Shown here: piece by piece, positions 1 through 10,669 of the stretch
Position numbering within the stretch: position 1 is the first letter of the stretch
Layout of the letters: each line of letters begins with the position of its first letter
Source: Dugong dugon
Lineage: Eukaryota; Chordata; Mammalia; Sirenia; Dugongidae
DNA: 64,000 bases
Direction: 5' to 3'
Assembly (NCBI GenBank): GCA_030035585.1
Contig: CM057467.1
Span: 70,358,941 to 70,422,940, forward strand
Notes under the pieces: model-generated
What the model saw: only the letters and a program-made list of their open reading frames with translations
Told to the model about the DNA's origin: nothing
The model's database searches: none
Position numbers and translations under genes: made by a program

Positions 1-1380
1 ACCAGGACCCCATCATAGGCCCTCTTTTCTTTGCACTCAACACACTGTCCTCTGGGAATGCTGTCACCGTCATTACAGTAACCATCCCGCTGCTCTGATG
101 ACCCCCACATCTCTGACTCGAGCCCCGCCCCCTCCTGAGCTTCCAACTCTGTTAGCTAGAGGTCTTGCCAACCACAGGGCTACAGGTCTCACAGGAGCTG
201 GAGAACTTAGAGTGAGCAGGCAGGCTGCACATCAAGGTTGAACTTGGAAGAAGAGCCCAGGAGGGGCCAGAAGAAAAGCATTCTTGGTTCCTGGATGGGA
301 ATTGGAGGGTGAGGCTGTAGGGCGTGGGGAGGGGACAGGAGCCATGTCACCTGGGGTGGGTGTGGGGGTAAAGAAGTGTGCACTGCGGGGCAGGAGAGGG
401 TCTCTGAGGCAGACTCTGGAGGGCAGGGTATAGTCCCCGCCCCGACCCTCCTACACCCGTTTTGCAGCCCCACCTGCCTGTGCTCTAGTGGCCCTACTCC
501 CCCTTGACAGCTGCCCGGCACCCTGCCACTGCAAACCTTGCAGTTGCTCACGTCTCTTCCCCAACCTGCCTCTCCCCGCAAGTTCCAGTTCGGTGATGTA
601 CCTCCTCCAGCAGTCCGGACTCCATCTCCCCATCAGGCCCAGTGACCACTTGTGCCCAAACACTGGCAGCTGTGCCCCCTGGAGATTTCTCCAATCCAGC
701 TTTCTGGTCTGTGACCTCTCACCCTCTAGTTCCTGCTCGCAGTTCCTTCTTTTTGCAGGGTAGGGTAGTAGGAAGGTACGTGGCTCAAAGCCCTGGCACC
801 CAGTCGGTGCTCAGTGGAGACCTAAGAGGAAGGCAGTAAATGGGCTGAGCTCAACCCAGGGGTCTGCAGACCTGGAATCCAGCTGAGAGTCAACCAGGCC
901 CCTGACCTCTTTTCCTGGCAAACAGGGGAGTTTGCTCACCTGGCCAAGACCCCCAGTGAGGCAGAAATTCCTGTTTTCAGCCAAACATGGACACAGCTGC
1001 CAACTAGGTCATCAGAGCATCCGGTTTCATGAGCTCTCAGCAAGTTCCAGGGAGAGGGTAGGCCCTGGTCCTCCCCCATGTCACAGGGAGCCTGAGGTGC
1101 CGGGACACTTGGCTCATTCAATTCGTGAGCTGTTATGGTGCTCCACCAGGCACAGGGCCCAGCAGGAGCCAGGCAGGCAGGCCGTGTCAGAGGGGGACAG
1201 GCAGCGTGTGACCCACCAGCTGCACCACCCCTCAGCCCTCCCTGTGCCGACCAGGTCCCCGGGATCTGCTGTCTGCTTTCTGTGCCCCTGTCTTTTACCA
1301 GGCTGACAAGGCCTTGCTAGGCTGGGTCCCTGCCACCCTCCAGCTCCCCTTGTTCTTCCTGTCCCCTACACAGTGCTCAG
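1..1380. other. Non-repetitive sequence, no gene recognised
   Basis: GC-rich, moderately complex mammalian sequence. Short open frames exist on both strands, but none shows a domain, a codon-like pattern or an exon bounded by good splice signals. I recognise no repeat family. Best read as unique intergenic or intronic DNA. Confidence 0.5.
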
Positions 1381-1384
1381 AGCT

Positions 1385-1580
1385 GACAATTATTGAATGC
1401 TGTGTGGGCTCTGCGCAGAGCACTTGACATATATTATTGTATTTAACTCTAACAGCCTGTTGAAGGGATTTCTGTTACCATCTGCATTTTAGAGAAACTG
1501 AGGCCCCTAACAATAAAGTGCCAGAGCTGAGACTTGAACTCAGGTTTGTCCCACTCCAGAGACAACCATTTGGCTGCACT
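1385..1580 (-). repeat. MIR SINE (ancient)
   Basis: The stretch reads as an inverted MIR: a size-dependent 'attattgtatttaactct' part, then 'agaaactgaggcccc', then 'gagacttgaactcaggt', the reverse of the tRNA-like head and core order. MIRs are old mammal-wide SINEs; divergence here is high. Confidence 0.6.
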
Positions 1581-1689
1581 GCCTCCCATATTGAATTGCC
1601 TTCTGACACCCCCAAACACCAGGCTCTCTCCTGCTTCCTCTACCAGAAATGTCACACTCACCCTCCCACCCACTCCAACCCACCTACCA

Positions 1690-1930
1690 AACTCCTCTTT
1701 CTATAGTCCATGCCTGTATCACCTCCTCCAGGGAGGCAGCCTTGGTTTCCCTCGCATAGCTACCCACAGCCCTGGGGCTGCCCTCTGCCACAGTATTGGG
1801 TTGTCCTTCTGGTCCGACACCAGGCCAGGAGTTCCTGGAAGGACAGCCTAACCCTGAGTCCTCTCTGCGTCCCAGGGCCTATGAGCCAACACTGCAGGGA
1901 GCCCAGAAAGGCTTCCTGAATTAATGGCCC
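1690..1930 (-). repeat. L2-like LINE fragment
   Basis: Phrases such as 'cacctcctccagggaggc' and 'cagggcctatgagccaacac' resemble the inverted 3' region of L2 (advice-like words: tcctccaggaagcc, cagggcc). Family assignment is by eye and tentative. Confidence 0.35.
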
Positions 1931-2250
1931 CTGTCGTCTAGGATGTACAGGCTTGTGGGGATGAAGGCAAGCCATTAGACAGAGAATTGGGTGATAAGAT
2001 TTCTCAGAGAGGCAGAGGGGTATGAGAGTGGGGTGGGGTGCAGGGCGCGGGTGCCTAGGGACAGTAGTGACCAGTGGTGAAGCAAGAAAGAATCCTCTCT
2101 CAACACCCCTCCCCCCATTTCCTTCCAGTTTCCCACTAGGACCCTGTCTTAGCTTCTTATCTTTCTTTTCCCAGCCTCTGTCTTTTCCTCTCCCTTCCTT
2201 GGTCACTCACCCCCCTTTGGTCCCCATCTCACTGGAAACAGTTGGGGTTG
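1931..2250. other. Unassigned sequence before the G-rich tract
   Basis: Contains a pyrimidine-rich stretch (about 2100-2215). No gene, RNA or clear repeat is recognised. Confidence 0.4.
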
Positions 2251-2261
2251 CGTTGACTGCA

Positions 2262-2297
2262 GGGTGGGAAGGGTGGAGGGGAGGGTGGAGGGGAGGA
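2262..2297 (+). repeat. G-rich tract with quadruplex-forming pattern
   Basis: At least six runs of three or more G separated by loops of one to four bases lie in about 36 bp (agggtgggaagggtgg followed by aggggagggtggagggg). The pattern meets the usual intramolecular G-quadruplex rule on the + strand. Possible regulatory role is inference. Confidence 0.7.
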
Positions 2298-2524
2298 GTC
2301 ATACCCAGCTGTTTATAGGAACTGGAGAGGCTCCATCCGTTACTCTGTTTGGAGCTGGAGACCAAGCATAATAAATATCTTGGCTCCTTCCCAGCTGTTC
2401 TTTCCCTGAACTTGGCCATCAGAACTTCAAATCTCTCTGGCCTGCTGGTTCTCAGGACCCAGCTCCCACCCCACCCCACCCTGCCCCCACCTCCCACTAA
2501 GCTGCCCTGGAGAAAGCCCTGCCT

Positions 2525-2720
2525 CCCGGGCCAGAAACGCAGGGCTGGGTCTAGGCTCTGCTACTGCTTTGCTGTGGGAGCAAGGGCAAGTTTCGCCACT
2601 TGTCTGTGCCTCCATTTCCCCATCCATAAAATGGGGTTAGCATCACTGCCCCCAAACTCACAGGGCTACTCATTCATTAGGCCAGAGTGGCTTGAGCATT
2701 CACTCTGTGCTGGGCCCTGT
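2525..2720 (+). repeat. MIR SINE (ancient)
   Basis: Order matches sense MIR: 'ggctctgctactgctttgctgtgggagcaagggcaag', then 'cctccatttccccatc', then 'ataaaatggggttagcat'. This is the tRNA-like part followed by the conserved core and tail. Confidence 0.65.
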
Positions 2721-3720
2721 GAACAGTTGGACAAAAGCTCTGTCCATTGGGTGAAGAGAGAGGCCACACCACGGCACAAGCCAGGAAGTGGTCAGCGCAC
2801 AAGGGAGGTCCAGATTTCGTGCTCGGGGAGTTTGTTTGCAGCAGGGAGAGGCCCTTCCAGCTGCAGCAATGAGAGGAGACTTCGAGGACATCTGGGCTGG
2901 CCCTGCAAGGAAGGGTAGGATTTCAACATGTGGAGACGGGGAGAAACTCTTCCAGGCAGAGCAAACAGCAGGAGCCAAGGCCTGGCCTGGCCGTGGGAAG
3001 ATCCCAGGCGTGGGTTGGGAGACAGAGAGTCTGGCAATGCCCAATCCGTGCCCCATCACTTTCAACTTTGTGCCCCCTAATCCTTCAGCCTGCCTTCCTC
3101 TCTGAACTTCCAGCCTCCTGGAATCTTCCCTCCCTCCCTGGAGAACTTTCAGCTTACCTGGCTCTCCCAAGTTGTGGATGCACTCCCAGAATTCTGCAGT
3201 CATGCACCCCTCACCTCCCCCCAGAAAGCCACCCTAGAAAGTAGGAGACGCAGATCAAGGGAAAAATCATTGGCCAACAGCACATGTTTCTGGGATGAAT
3301 TAAAGGAATACGTGAATAAAGGAATGAATAAAAGAGTGAGTCAATGAAAAAGAATAAGTGAGTGAGTTCATCCCTCGATTCAACTATTTATTAAGTCCCT
3401 GCTACATACCATACCGGGTGCTGTATGCATAAGTTCCTTCCTCTCATGCTGCTTACCGCTTACTGGGGGAAATAGGCATTAAACACACATGCAAGCAAAG
3501 ACATAATGACAATTATGATAAGTGCTAAGAGGGAATAATGGAGGCATAACTGAGATGGGGTGGAACTTAGAGAAGTCATCTCCGAGACGAGTCCTGAGAG
3601 CTGAGACTAGAGGACCACTTAAGCTGAGAGAGTGAGTGAACTGGTATTTCTTGTAGCTTCTTCCCCTCACTCCCATGGATTTGCCAAAATGCCTGGGGAG
3701 AGTAGGCTGTACTCTGAACA
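2721..3720. repeat. Ancient L2-like repeat stretch
   Basis: Words such as 'cttccaggcagagcaaacagc' and 'aggagccaaggcctgg', followed by an A/G-rich gaatgaataaaag block (3290-3365) and 'tatttattaagtccctgctac', match the recurring old LINE-like family also seen near 14.6, 29.9 and 50.2 kb. No coding frame is preserved. Confidence 0.4.
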
Positions 3721-3825
3721 CTGAGGTCCATCTTCATGCACTGAAATCAGTCCATACTGGGGTCCTCCCAGACCTCCTTCCCTCTCAGCACCTTAGCTGC
3801 CCCATTCTCACGATCATAGAGAAAT

Positions 3826-3965
3826 GTATAAACCAGTAACCAAACCAGTTACCATAGGTCAGTTCTGACTCATGTCGCCTCCATAGGGCTTTTAATGACT
3901 GATTTTTTGGAAGTAGATTGCCAGGCCTTTCTTCTGAGGCACCTCTGTGTAGATGCACGCTAACC
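3826..3965 (-). mobile_element. AfroSINE, old diverged copy
   Basis: Antisense SINE tail-to-body order is visible: 'aggtcagttctgactcatg', 'ccatagggcttttaatg', then 'ttttttggaagtagattgccaggcctttcttctgaggcacctctg'. It shares the ttttttggaagtaga block with the copy at 16.6 kb, suggesting the same old subfamily. The tRNA-like head is degraded. Confidence 0.7.
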
Positions 3966-4365
3966 GAAAAATAGAGAAGGCCCCATGTAGGGTGGTGGGA
4001 GGGATGGCCAGGGAGTAGGGGTCCCAGTAGTCAAGTATTGTGGGGTAGGGGTGTGACTGAGCTGCAGGGTAAGAGAGGTGAATTCCAAAAGCCCCCCAGG
4101 TTTTTATATTTTTTTTAGCGATAGATGGGCTTGGCTCTCTCTTCCCCTCTTCCAAACAACCAAGTTAACTTGCACCACTGCTCACCTTTCACCACAGGTA
4201 ACCTAAAATGACATTCACCTATCTAACTTTATGTCTTCTCCATTATCAGGTAATTACTGACAGACATATTTAAGCAGTATGCAAATACACACATGCATGT
4301 ATTAGAATTTTTTATCATTGTTTTATGAAACTCAGACCTTATTCTATACACTTTTCTGCACTTGC
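3966..4365. other. Unassigned sequence
   Basis: No gene or clear repeat family recognised between an old SINE and old L1 pieces. Confidence 0.4.
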
Positions 4366-4369
4366 TTTT

Positions 4370-4910
4370 TAATTCAACAATACCTCAAGGCAATCCCTCA
4401 AATATAGCTCTGATTCATTTTTTAAATTTTATCGTGATAAATGTATATAACAAGAATTTGCCACTTTAACCATTTTAAGTGTACAGTTCAGTGACATTAA
4501 TTACGTTCACCATGTTGCAACCATCACCGCTGTCTATTTCCAAAGGTTTTGCATCATCCCAACCAGAAACTGAGTACCCTTAAGTATCTGATTCATTTTT
4601 AATAGTGCATAATATTCCATAGCGTGAATATTCCATAATCTATTCAGTCATTCTCTCGTTGGTGGACATTCGTTCTGTTACCTATTTTTGCAACTATAAA
4701 CATGCCACACACACAAAAAAATCCTTGTTCCTACGTCTGTACACTCTGCGGGTTGTATTTCTGTGGGATAAATGCTCAGAAGTGGGATTCTAGATCAATG
4801 GGTATGAATGTGTTTGTGTAATTTCTATAAAGCTTACTTTCCAAAAAGATGGTAATGTTTCACGTTTCCACAAATAATGGATCAGAGTACCTTTTCCTGC
4901 GTGTCAGTTT
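4370..4910 (-). mobile_element. Old L1 3' region, antisense (two pieces)
   Basis: The first part contains 'ttttatcgtgataaatgtatataac' and 'gtacagttcagtgacattaa', typical of inverted old L1 3' sequence. The second part (from about 4590) has 'cataatattccatag', 'gtggacattcg' and 'aactataaacatgcc', the inverted ORF2-end region of L1. No frame is intact. Confidence 0.65.
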
Positions 4911-5018
4911 TTCTTATTAATTCAGATAGTTTTTTTTTTTGTTGTTGTTATTGTTTCTTTTGTTTTTGCATATTTTTGTTTCTTTGCTAGAGGCTCTTGG
5001 GTTTTCTAGGTATGTTGT

Positions 5019-5219
5019 TTTTAGGTGCTGTCGAGTCGATTTTGACTCATAGCGACCCCATGTGGCAGAGTAGAACTGCCCTATAGGGTTTCCTAGGCTA
5101 TCATCTTTATGAAAGCAGATTGCAAGGTCTTTCTTCTGCAGAGCCTCTTGGTGGGTTCAAACCACTGACCTTTCGGTCAGCAGCCAAGTGCTTAAACATT
5201 GTACCACTAGGGCTTCTTT
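5019..5219 (-). mobile_element. AfroSINE (long form)
   Basis: An inverted copy of about 200 bp. It reads tail 'ggtgctgtcgagtcgatt', body 'cagagtagaactgccctatagggtttcctaggct', the long-form block with 'gcagattgcaaggtctttc', then the tRNA-like head complement ending 'accactagggcttc'. A and B box regions lie in the right-hand third. Confidence 0.88.
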
Positions 5220-5737
5220 TTCCAAGTTTGCAATCATTTATTGAGTCACTGTTCCCACATCTCCCTGACACACTCATCCCAGGGATGTCTCTCCTCAGAT
5301 GGTCTGCAGCCGTGTTGCAGGGACCCCACTGCCCACCACAGAGCTTCCCTCTATTTCTTCCCTTCTCAAACCAAGGCTCCACTCCCCCATCTCTCTGGTT
5401 TGCAGGAGTAGGGTGGAGGTATGGATGGGGGACTTGGAATCCCTGCTTTTTATTCCACAGAATGAATTTGTTCCATCCTAACTGGAATTTGTTCTCATAG
5501 GGCAGATGTTGAAAACTGGTGGCTTATGGGCCAGATTTAGCCTTCAGATATGCTTTGTTTGGCCCACAGAGTGGTTGATAAAAATTTGGATTAGTTGCCA
5601 ACATTTAAAAATTGGAAGAGTTCATACAAAAATCTGGGTTTCTGATTTCTCTTGAAATCCTGGAAAATCTGAGAAACCTGAGCCCATAGCCCACAGGATA
5701 ACCACTGGAAGATGCTGTGAAATTGCATCTCCCTTCC
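5220..5737. other. Unassigned sequence, possible hAT remnant at 5500-5735
   Basis: 5220-5495 shows nothing recognised. From about 5500 the wording (tggcttatgggccagatt, ggcccacagagtgg) suggests an eroded hAT-type DNA transposon, but I cannot place it in a family. Confidence 0.3.
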
Positions 5738-5747
5738 AGACAATGAG

Positions 5748-5966
5748 GAACCCTGGTGGCACACTGGTTAGGCACTCAGCTGCTAACTGAAAGGTTGGCA
5801 GTTCAAACTCACCCAGCAACTCCACGGGAGAAAGACTTGGAGATCTGCTCTCATAAAGATTACAGCCTAGGAAACCCTGTGGGGTAGTTCTACTCTGTCA
5901 CATGAGGTTTCTATGAGTTGAAACTGACTCGTCGGCACCTAACAACAACAACAGCAACAACCACGT
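5748..5966 (+). mobile_element. AfroSINE (long form, CAA tail)
   Basis: Sense copy: head 'ggaaccctggtggcac', then 'gttggcagttcaaac' (B-box-like), 'cagcctaggaaaccctg', 'tagttctactctgtc', and the RTE-like end 'ctgactcgtcggcacctaacaacaacaaca'-type tail. It is flanked by 9/10 matching duplications, agacaatgag (5738-5747) and agactatgag (5967-5976). Confidence 0.9.
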
Positions 5967-5974
5967 AGACTATG

Positions 5975-6070
5975 AGCTTTTCAAGGGCAGGGTGTTGTCC
6001 TGTCCTCCCTGTACCCCCAGAACCTGATACAGGGCCTGGCTCTAGGCAGGTGTTTATGAAAGTTTAATTC
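5975..6070 (-). repeat. L2 3' fragment
   Basis: 'tatgagcttttcaagggcaggg', 'cccccagaacctgatacagggcctgg' is the inverted L2 3' end signature. No coding content. Confidence 0.55.
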
Positions 6071-6204
6071 CTTTCCTTCTTCTTCATGCCTGGGTGCTAA
6101 GGATGCATCAGCTAAGAGTCCCATACAGCAAGGATTCTGACCTTGTTGGTGCCATGGACCCCTTTGGCAGTCTGGTGAAGCCTACAGAACACTTCTCGGA
6201 ATAG

Positions 6205-6416
6205 AACAAACGAAGAAAACGTTGCTGTCGGGTCGATTCCAACTCATGACAACCCCATGTGTTACAGACTAGAACTATTCCATAGGGTTTTCTTGGCTGT
6301 AATCTTTAGGAAGGCAGATCACCAGGCCTTTCTTCCGTGGAGCCGCTGGGTGGGTCTGAACTGCCAACCTTCAGGTTAGTAGTTGAGTGCAAACAATTTG
6401 TGCCACCCAGGGACCT
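6205..6416 (-). mobile_element. AfroSINE (long form)
   Basis: Inverted copy: 'gttgctgtcgggtcgattcc', 'tccatagggttttcttggctgtaatcttt', 'gcagatcaccaggcctttc', then the head complement 'tgtgccacccagggacc'. Imperfect flanks (cttctcggaata / cttctgagaaca) suggest a target duplication in the DNA transposon. Confidence 0.85.
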
Positions 6417-6488
6417 CTTCTGAGAACAAGATTTTTTAAAAGCATACAGTACAAAAAAGCATATTAAAGGAAACCAGTTCTACTAAAT

Positions 6489-7355
6489 TGTTGTTGTCGT
6501 GTGCCGTGAATGGATTTCTACTTACAGAGACCCCATAGGACAGAGTAGAACTGCCCCATAGGGTTTCCTAGGCTGAGATCCTCACAAGTGGACCAATAAG
6601 TAACATCATGATAGACAGAGAAAAGATTGAAGTTGTCAAGGATTTCATTTTACTTGATCCACAATCAATGCCCATGGAAGCAGCAGTCAAGAAATCAAAT
6701 GACACATTGTGTTGGACAAATCTGCTGCAAAAGGCCTCTTTTAAAAGTGTTAAAAAAGCAAAGATGTCACTTTAAGGACTAAGGTAGGCCTACCATGGTG
6801 TTTTCAATTGCCTCGTACGCATGCAAACCTGGACAATGAATAAAAAGACCGAAGAAGAACTGACGCCTTTGAATTATGGTGTTGGTGAAGAATACTGAAT
6901 ATAAAAAGGACTGCCAGAAGAACAAACAAATCTGTCTTGGAAGAAGTACAGCCAGGAGCTTCCTTGCAGCAAGGATGGCAAGACTTCATCTCACATACTT
7001 TGGACGTGTTATCAGGAGGGACCAGTCCCTGGAGAAGGACATCATACTTAGTAAAGTGGAGCGTTGGCGAAAAAGAGGACGACCCTCAACGAGATGGATT
7101 GACCCATTGGCTGCAACAATGGGCTCAAACATCGCAATGATTGTTGTGAGGGTGGCACAGGACTGGGCGGTGTTTTGTTCTGTTGTACATAGGGTTGCTA
7201 GGAGTCGGAGCCAACTCCATGGCACCTAACAACAACAACAGTCTTTATGGGAACAGATCACCAGGTCTTTTCTCCTACAGAGCTGGTGGCAGGTTCAAAC
7301 TGCCAACCTTTTGGTTAGCAGCTAGTGCTTTAACCATCGTGCCATCAGGGCTCCT
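6489..7355 (-). mobile_element. AfroSINE split by an RTE 3' end
   Basis: The SINE tail half is at about 6489-6585 (ttgttgttgtcg, cagagtagaactgccccatagggtttcctaggct) and the head half at about 7241-7355 (ctttatgggaacagatcaccagg, ggttagcagctag, gccatcagggctcc). The two halves join at the expected point of the SINE. Flanks gttctactaaat (6477-6488) and attctacaaaat (7356-7367) look like its duplication. Confidence 0.82.
6586..7240 (+). pseudogene. RTE-class LINE, 5'-truncated 3' end
   Basis: This 650-bp sense piece corresponds to the last part of the RTE at 41.7-47.1 kb: 'taagtaacatcatgat', 'gaagttgtcaaggatttcatttta', 'cttcatctcacatactttgga', ending in the 'ggcacctaacaacaacaacag' tail. It encodes only the C-terminal part of the reverse-transcriptase protein and carries stops and frameshifts. 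It interrupts an AfroSINE. Typical 5' truncation for a LINE insertion; inactive. Confidence 0.88.
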
Positions 7356-7459
7356 ATTCTACAAAATAACTATATCCAAATATTAAAAAATATATTGTGA
7401 TTTAGTAATATGTGTCTTTATTAACAAATTTAAATAACAAGATCTAGTTGTCTAATAAC

Positions 7460-7674
7460 CCAAAAACCAAACCCATTGTCATTGAGTCAATTCCGGCTCA
7501 GAGCGACCCTACAGGACAGAGTAGTACTGCCTCATAGGGTTTCCAAGGCTACAATCTTTACAGAAGCAGACTGTCACATCTTTCTCTCACAGCGAGGCTG
7601 GTAGGTTCCATCTGCTGACCTTTTGCTTAGCAGCCAAGGGCTTTAACCACTGCCCCACCAGGGCTCCTTCTGCA
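7460..7674 (-). mobile_element. AfroSINE (long body, GGGTTTGG-type tail)
   Basis: Inverted copy starting 'aaaaaccaaacccattgtc' and ending 'ccaccagggctcc'. A 10-bp exact duplication gtctaataac flanks it (7450-7459 and 7675-7684). It has the long-form internal block but the tail type usual for the short form. Confidence 0.9.
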
Positions 7675-8059
7675 GTCTAATAACTACTGTAATTTCAAAG
7701 CAGTGATGACCATGAATGATATTTTTAGAGATCTGCAACAACTATAAAGTGGCATGAAAACATCTGTGATTTCTGCTGGCCATGGTTACTGCTAAAGTCA
7801 CAGTTATTGCTGGTAGTACAGGGATTTGTTGCCTACATTCATGATGGGAAGAGCTACTGCATTCTGAGGTTAGTGATGCAAGTAGGAATTCTATCCACAG
7901 TCCCCGCGAATCTCAGGGCAAGAACCCTACTTCTGGGGTAATGTGCTAATGGCAGTTGGAACTGAACCACAATAACAAAGAAACACAACCCCCATAGAAA
8001 CCATCCCTGTCCTGGTTGTCCTCATTCAGGGCAGGGTCAGGTTGTAAATGGGATCGCCC

Positions 8060-8600
8060 TTTGTGGAGAGCTCTTTGGCAATGCATGCCAAGAATCTTAA
8101 AAATGTGCATCTGCTTTAACCTAGTGATTCTGTTTCTAGGAGTTTATCCTAAAGAAATAAAGATGCAGCCAAAAACATGAGCATGAGGATGTTTATCATG
8201 GCCAAGGGCACAGCCAGTTTTTGTGGAGCCCGAAGCTTTTACAATTTAGGGGGCCCCTTCAACAAAAATTACAAAATTATGAATACAAACTTGCTAGAGC
8301 CCTCCCAGGCATTTGGAAAGGGCCTGTATAATCAAGGGGCCCTGCAGCTAAACCTTCATCAGCTTCATGTAAATTCTCCCGAGTCATAGCATTATTAATA
8401 ATGGTATAAAATTAGAAACAACCTAAAACTTCCCGCAACTGGGAACTGATAGAATAAGTTACAGTTTATCTATACAAGGTAAGAAATGAGAAGAATATAG
8501 AAGGGTATTTACTGACCTGGGAAGATACTCAAAATATAGTATTAAGTGAAAAAAGAAGGCTATAAAATAGTCTGCCAGTAAGATCTCAGTTTTATTAAAA
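8060..8600 (+). mobile_element. Old L1 (ORF2 end and 3' region) with an inserted segment
   Basis: Sense L1 wording: 'ctagtgattctgtttctagg', 'ttatcctaaagaaataa', 'tggtataaaattagaaacaacc', 'aggtaagaaatgag'. Between about 8205 and 8390 an unrelated 180-bp piece (gagcccgaagcttttac, aatcaaggggccctg) interrupts it; I cannot name that insert. Confidence 0.6.
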
Positions 8601-9490
8601 TTATTAATACATCAGTCTGTACAGTAGAATGTTACATGGAACTTTTCCTGTCTCAGAATTCCTGATGTGCCCATAGCCTCAAAAGCAGCCCCAGACACAA
8701 TCCAGCAGAACACCAGCAGAGACTGTGACATCCCCACCCACCACCCATGTCCAGCCCCGAAGTAGGAACTGAGCAGGGAGGAGGAGAATGGGTGCTGAGG
8801 CTTTCCATGGGGACAGGTGTCTAAGTGGTGAACTTCACACCATGCACAACCACACATCACATGGCTCAAACCAAGCAACCAGGGCTTCCCTGGAGTTTGG
8901 AGGACACAGAGCCTGAGCTCACACTCTCTTTGGAAAAGTCTAAAGATGAGACGTGGTAGCCTGACAGGTGGGGGCTGCATTGGGAGCGGCCTATACTTCC
9001 TGAGCTTAGCAGCAAAAGAGACGAACGTTTCCTGTGAGACCAACTGGACACAGGGCAAGGTAGCTGGGCATGAGCCATCCCGAAGGATCCTTGCTCAGAA
9101 GTCTGCCCCCAAGCAAGGGGACCCCAACAGCAGGGCCTCTCAGCACAGGTAGTCAACCAGGGGTGTATATTGCTCAAGCCCAGGAACTGGTTGGAAGAGA
9201 CAGACCCACAGAGGAGGCTCGATACAACTCAAAAAGTGTCCCAGGAGAGCGAGGGCCAGAGTGGCATCTGCCACCCGGAGAAGTCCAATGCCAGGTTACG
9301 ACGGCTCCATCCAGAGCTGACTTTGCACCTTCCTCTACCTGCCCGCTCCCACCCCCTCAACCCTAAGCCCAGTGCGAAGCCAAGGAAAGAAACGGAGAGA
9401 GACAAACAATGCCCCTTTCCCAGCCTCAGGTTTCTGAACGGGGTCTGGCTGAGAGCTACAAGGAGGGGGGAGAAGCATCAAACTGAAGGA
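8601..9490. other. Unassigned sequence
   Basis: Moderate GC, no recognised repeat. Open frames of up to 148 codons overlap on opposite strands and lack domain features, so I do not call a gene. Confidence 0.45.
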
Positions 9491-9494
9491 GAAG

Positions 9495-10190
9495 TTCAAG
9501 TTTGTTTAATTGCAGAACAATTTATACACAGTAAAATTCACCCTTAATAGTATACAGTTCTGAGTTTTGATATTTGCATACAGCCATGTAACCAGCACCA
9601 CAGTGAAGATCATAGAACATTTCCATCACCTTAAAAAAGTTCCCTTGCACTCTTTTGCAGTCAACTACTTTCTCCACTCTGAGACCCTGGAAACCAGATC
9701 TGTTTTCTGCTACAGGTTTGCCTTTTCCAGAATGTCCTAAAAATAGAATTACGCAGTATGCAGCCTTTTCAGCCTGGCCTCTTTCACTGAGTATAATGTG
9801 CTTGCGATTCATCTATGTTGTTGCAAGTATCAAAGCTTCCTTTCTGCTACTGAGTAATAATAGTCCACTGAATGGATGTACCACAATTTACCTATCCATT
9901 CAGCTTTCGAAAGACGTCTGGGTTTTTTTCCAGTTTTTGGCAGTTACGAATAAAGCTGCTATAAACACTCACATAGAGGTTTTTGTGTAAACGTAAGTTT
10001 TCATTTCTCTTGGGTAAATACTTAGGAGTTGGAGTGTTGGGTCATATGGCGGGTACGTGTTTAACTTTCTAAGACACAGCCAAACTTTTCCAAAGCAATT
10101 GATCAATTTTTCATTCCTATCAGTAAAGGGTGTAAGAGTTCCAGCTGCTCCACGTCCTCACCGACACTTGGTATTGTGAAGAGGTTTTTT
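9495..10190 (-). mobile_element. L1 3' region, antisense
   Basis: Clear inverted L1 wording: 'tcactgagtataatgtgcttg', 'gattcatctatgttgttgc', 'taataatagtccactgaatgg', 'aataaagctgctataaacac', 'ttctcttgggtaaatac'. This covers the ORF2 C-terminus and start of the 3' region of a primate/eutherian-age L1. All frames are broken. Confidence 0.85.
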
Positions 10191-10254
10191 TTTTTTTTAA
10201 ATCCATTAAATAGGAATGTAGTAGGAAACTACAAGTTTGATTTGGATTGGATTG

Positions 10255-10660
10255 GGATTTCTTTAATTTTTAACTTTGAAACAATTTTAAACTTGTACAA
10301 GAATTGCAAGAATAGCCCAAAGCACTCCATATACCCTTCACACAGATTCACTAACTGTTAGTAATTGCTAACATTTTGCTTTGCCGCTTTTTATCTCTAT
10401 ATATACACACTTTTTTTCCTGAACCATTTGAGAACTGGCTGCATGCATCATTATCCCCAAGTATTTCAACATACATTTCCTAAGAAAAAAAGACATTCTC
10501 CTATGTAACCGCAGTACAGTTATCAAGCTCAGGAAATTTAACGTTGATACGATACTACTATCTAATCTTCAGGCCAGATTCAAACTTTTCTAAATGCTCC
10601 AATAGTGTCTTTTATGACAATTTTCCTCTCTGATTCAGGATCCAATCCAGGATCATTTGT
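10255..10660 (-). mobile_element. Old L1 fragment, antisense
   Basis: 'aacaattttaaacttgtac', 'ccatatacccttcac', 'ctgaaccatttgagaac' and 'aggatccaatccaggatcat' match inverted old L1 3' sequence. It is cut on its right side by the younger L1 end at 10670. Confidence 0.65.
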
Positions 10661-10669
10661 TATATACAT

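Larger units (their letters stand above)
6129..7931. mobile_element. Ancient DNA transposon remnant, split by three SINEs
   Basis: Ends look like inverted terminal repeats: 'aaggattctgacc' and 'gtgccatggacccctttgg' on the left and 'ggcaagaaccctac' on the right. Internal pieces at 6130-6204, 6417-6488, 7356-7459 and 7675-7930 read continuously once the SINEs are ignored. Size without insertions is about 500-600 bp. I take it as a non-autonomous hAT-like element; the exact family is uncertain. Confidence 0.5.

Noticed and set aside
2349-2918. 189-codon open frame
   Set aside because: It runs through a MIR and an L2-like repeat, so coding is unlikely.
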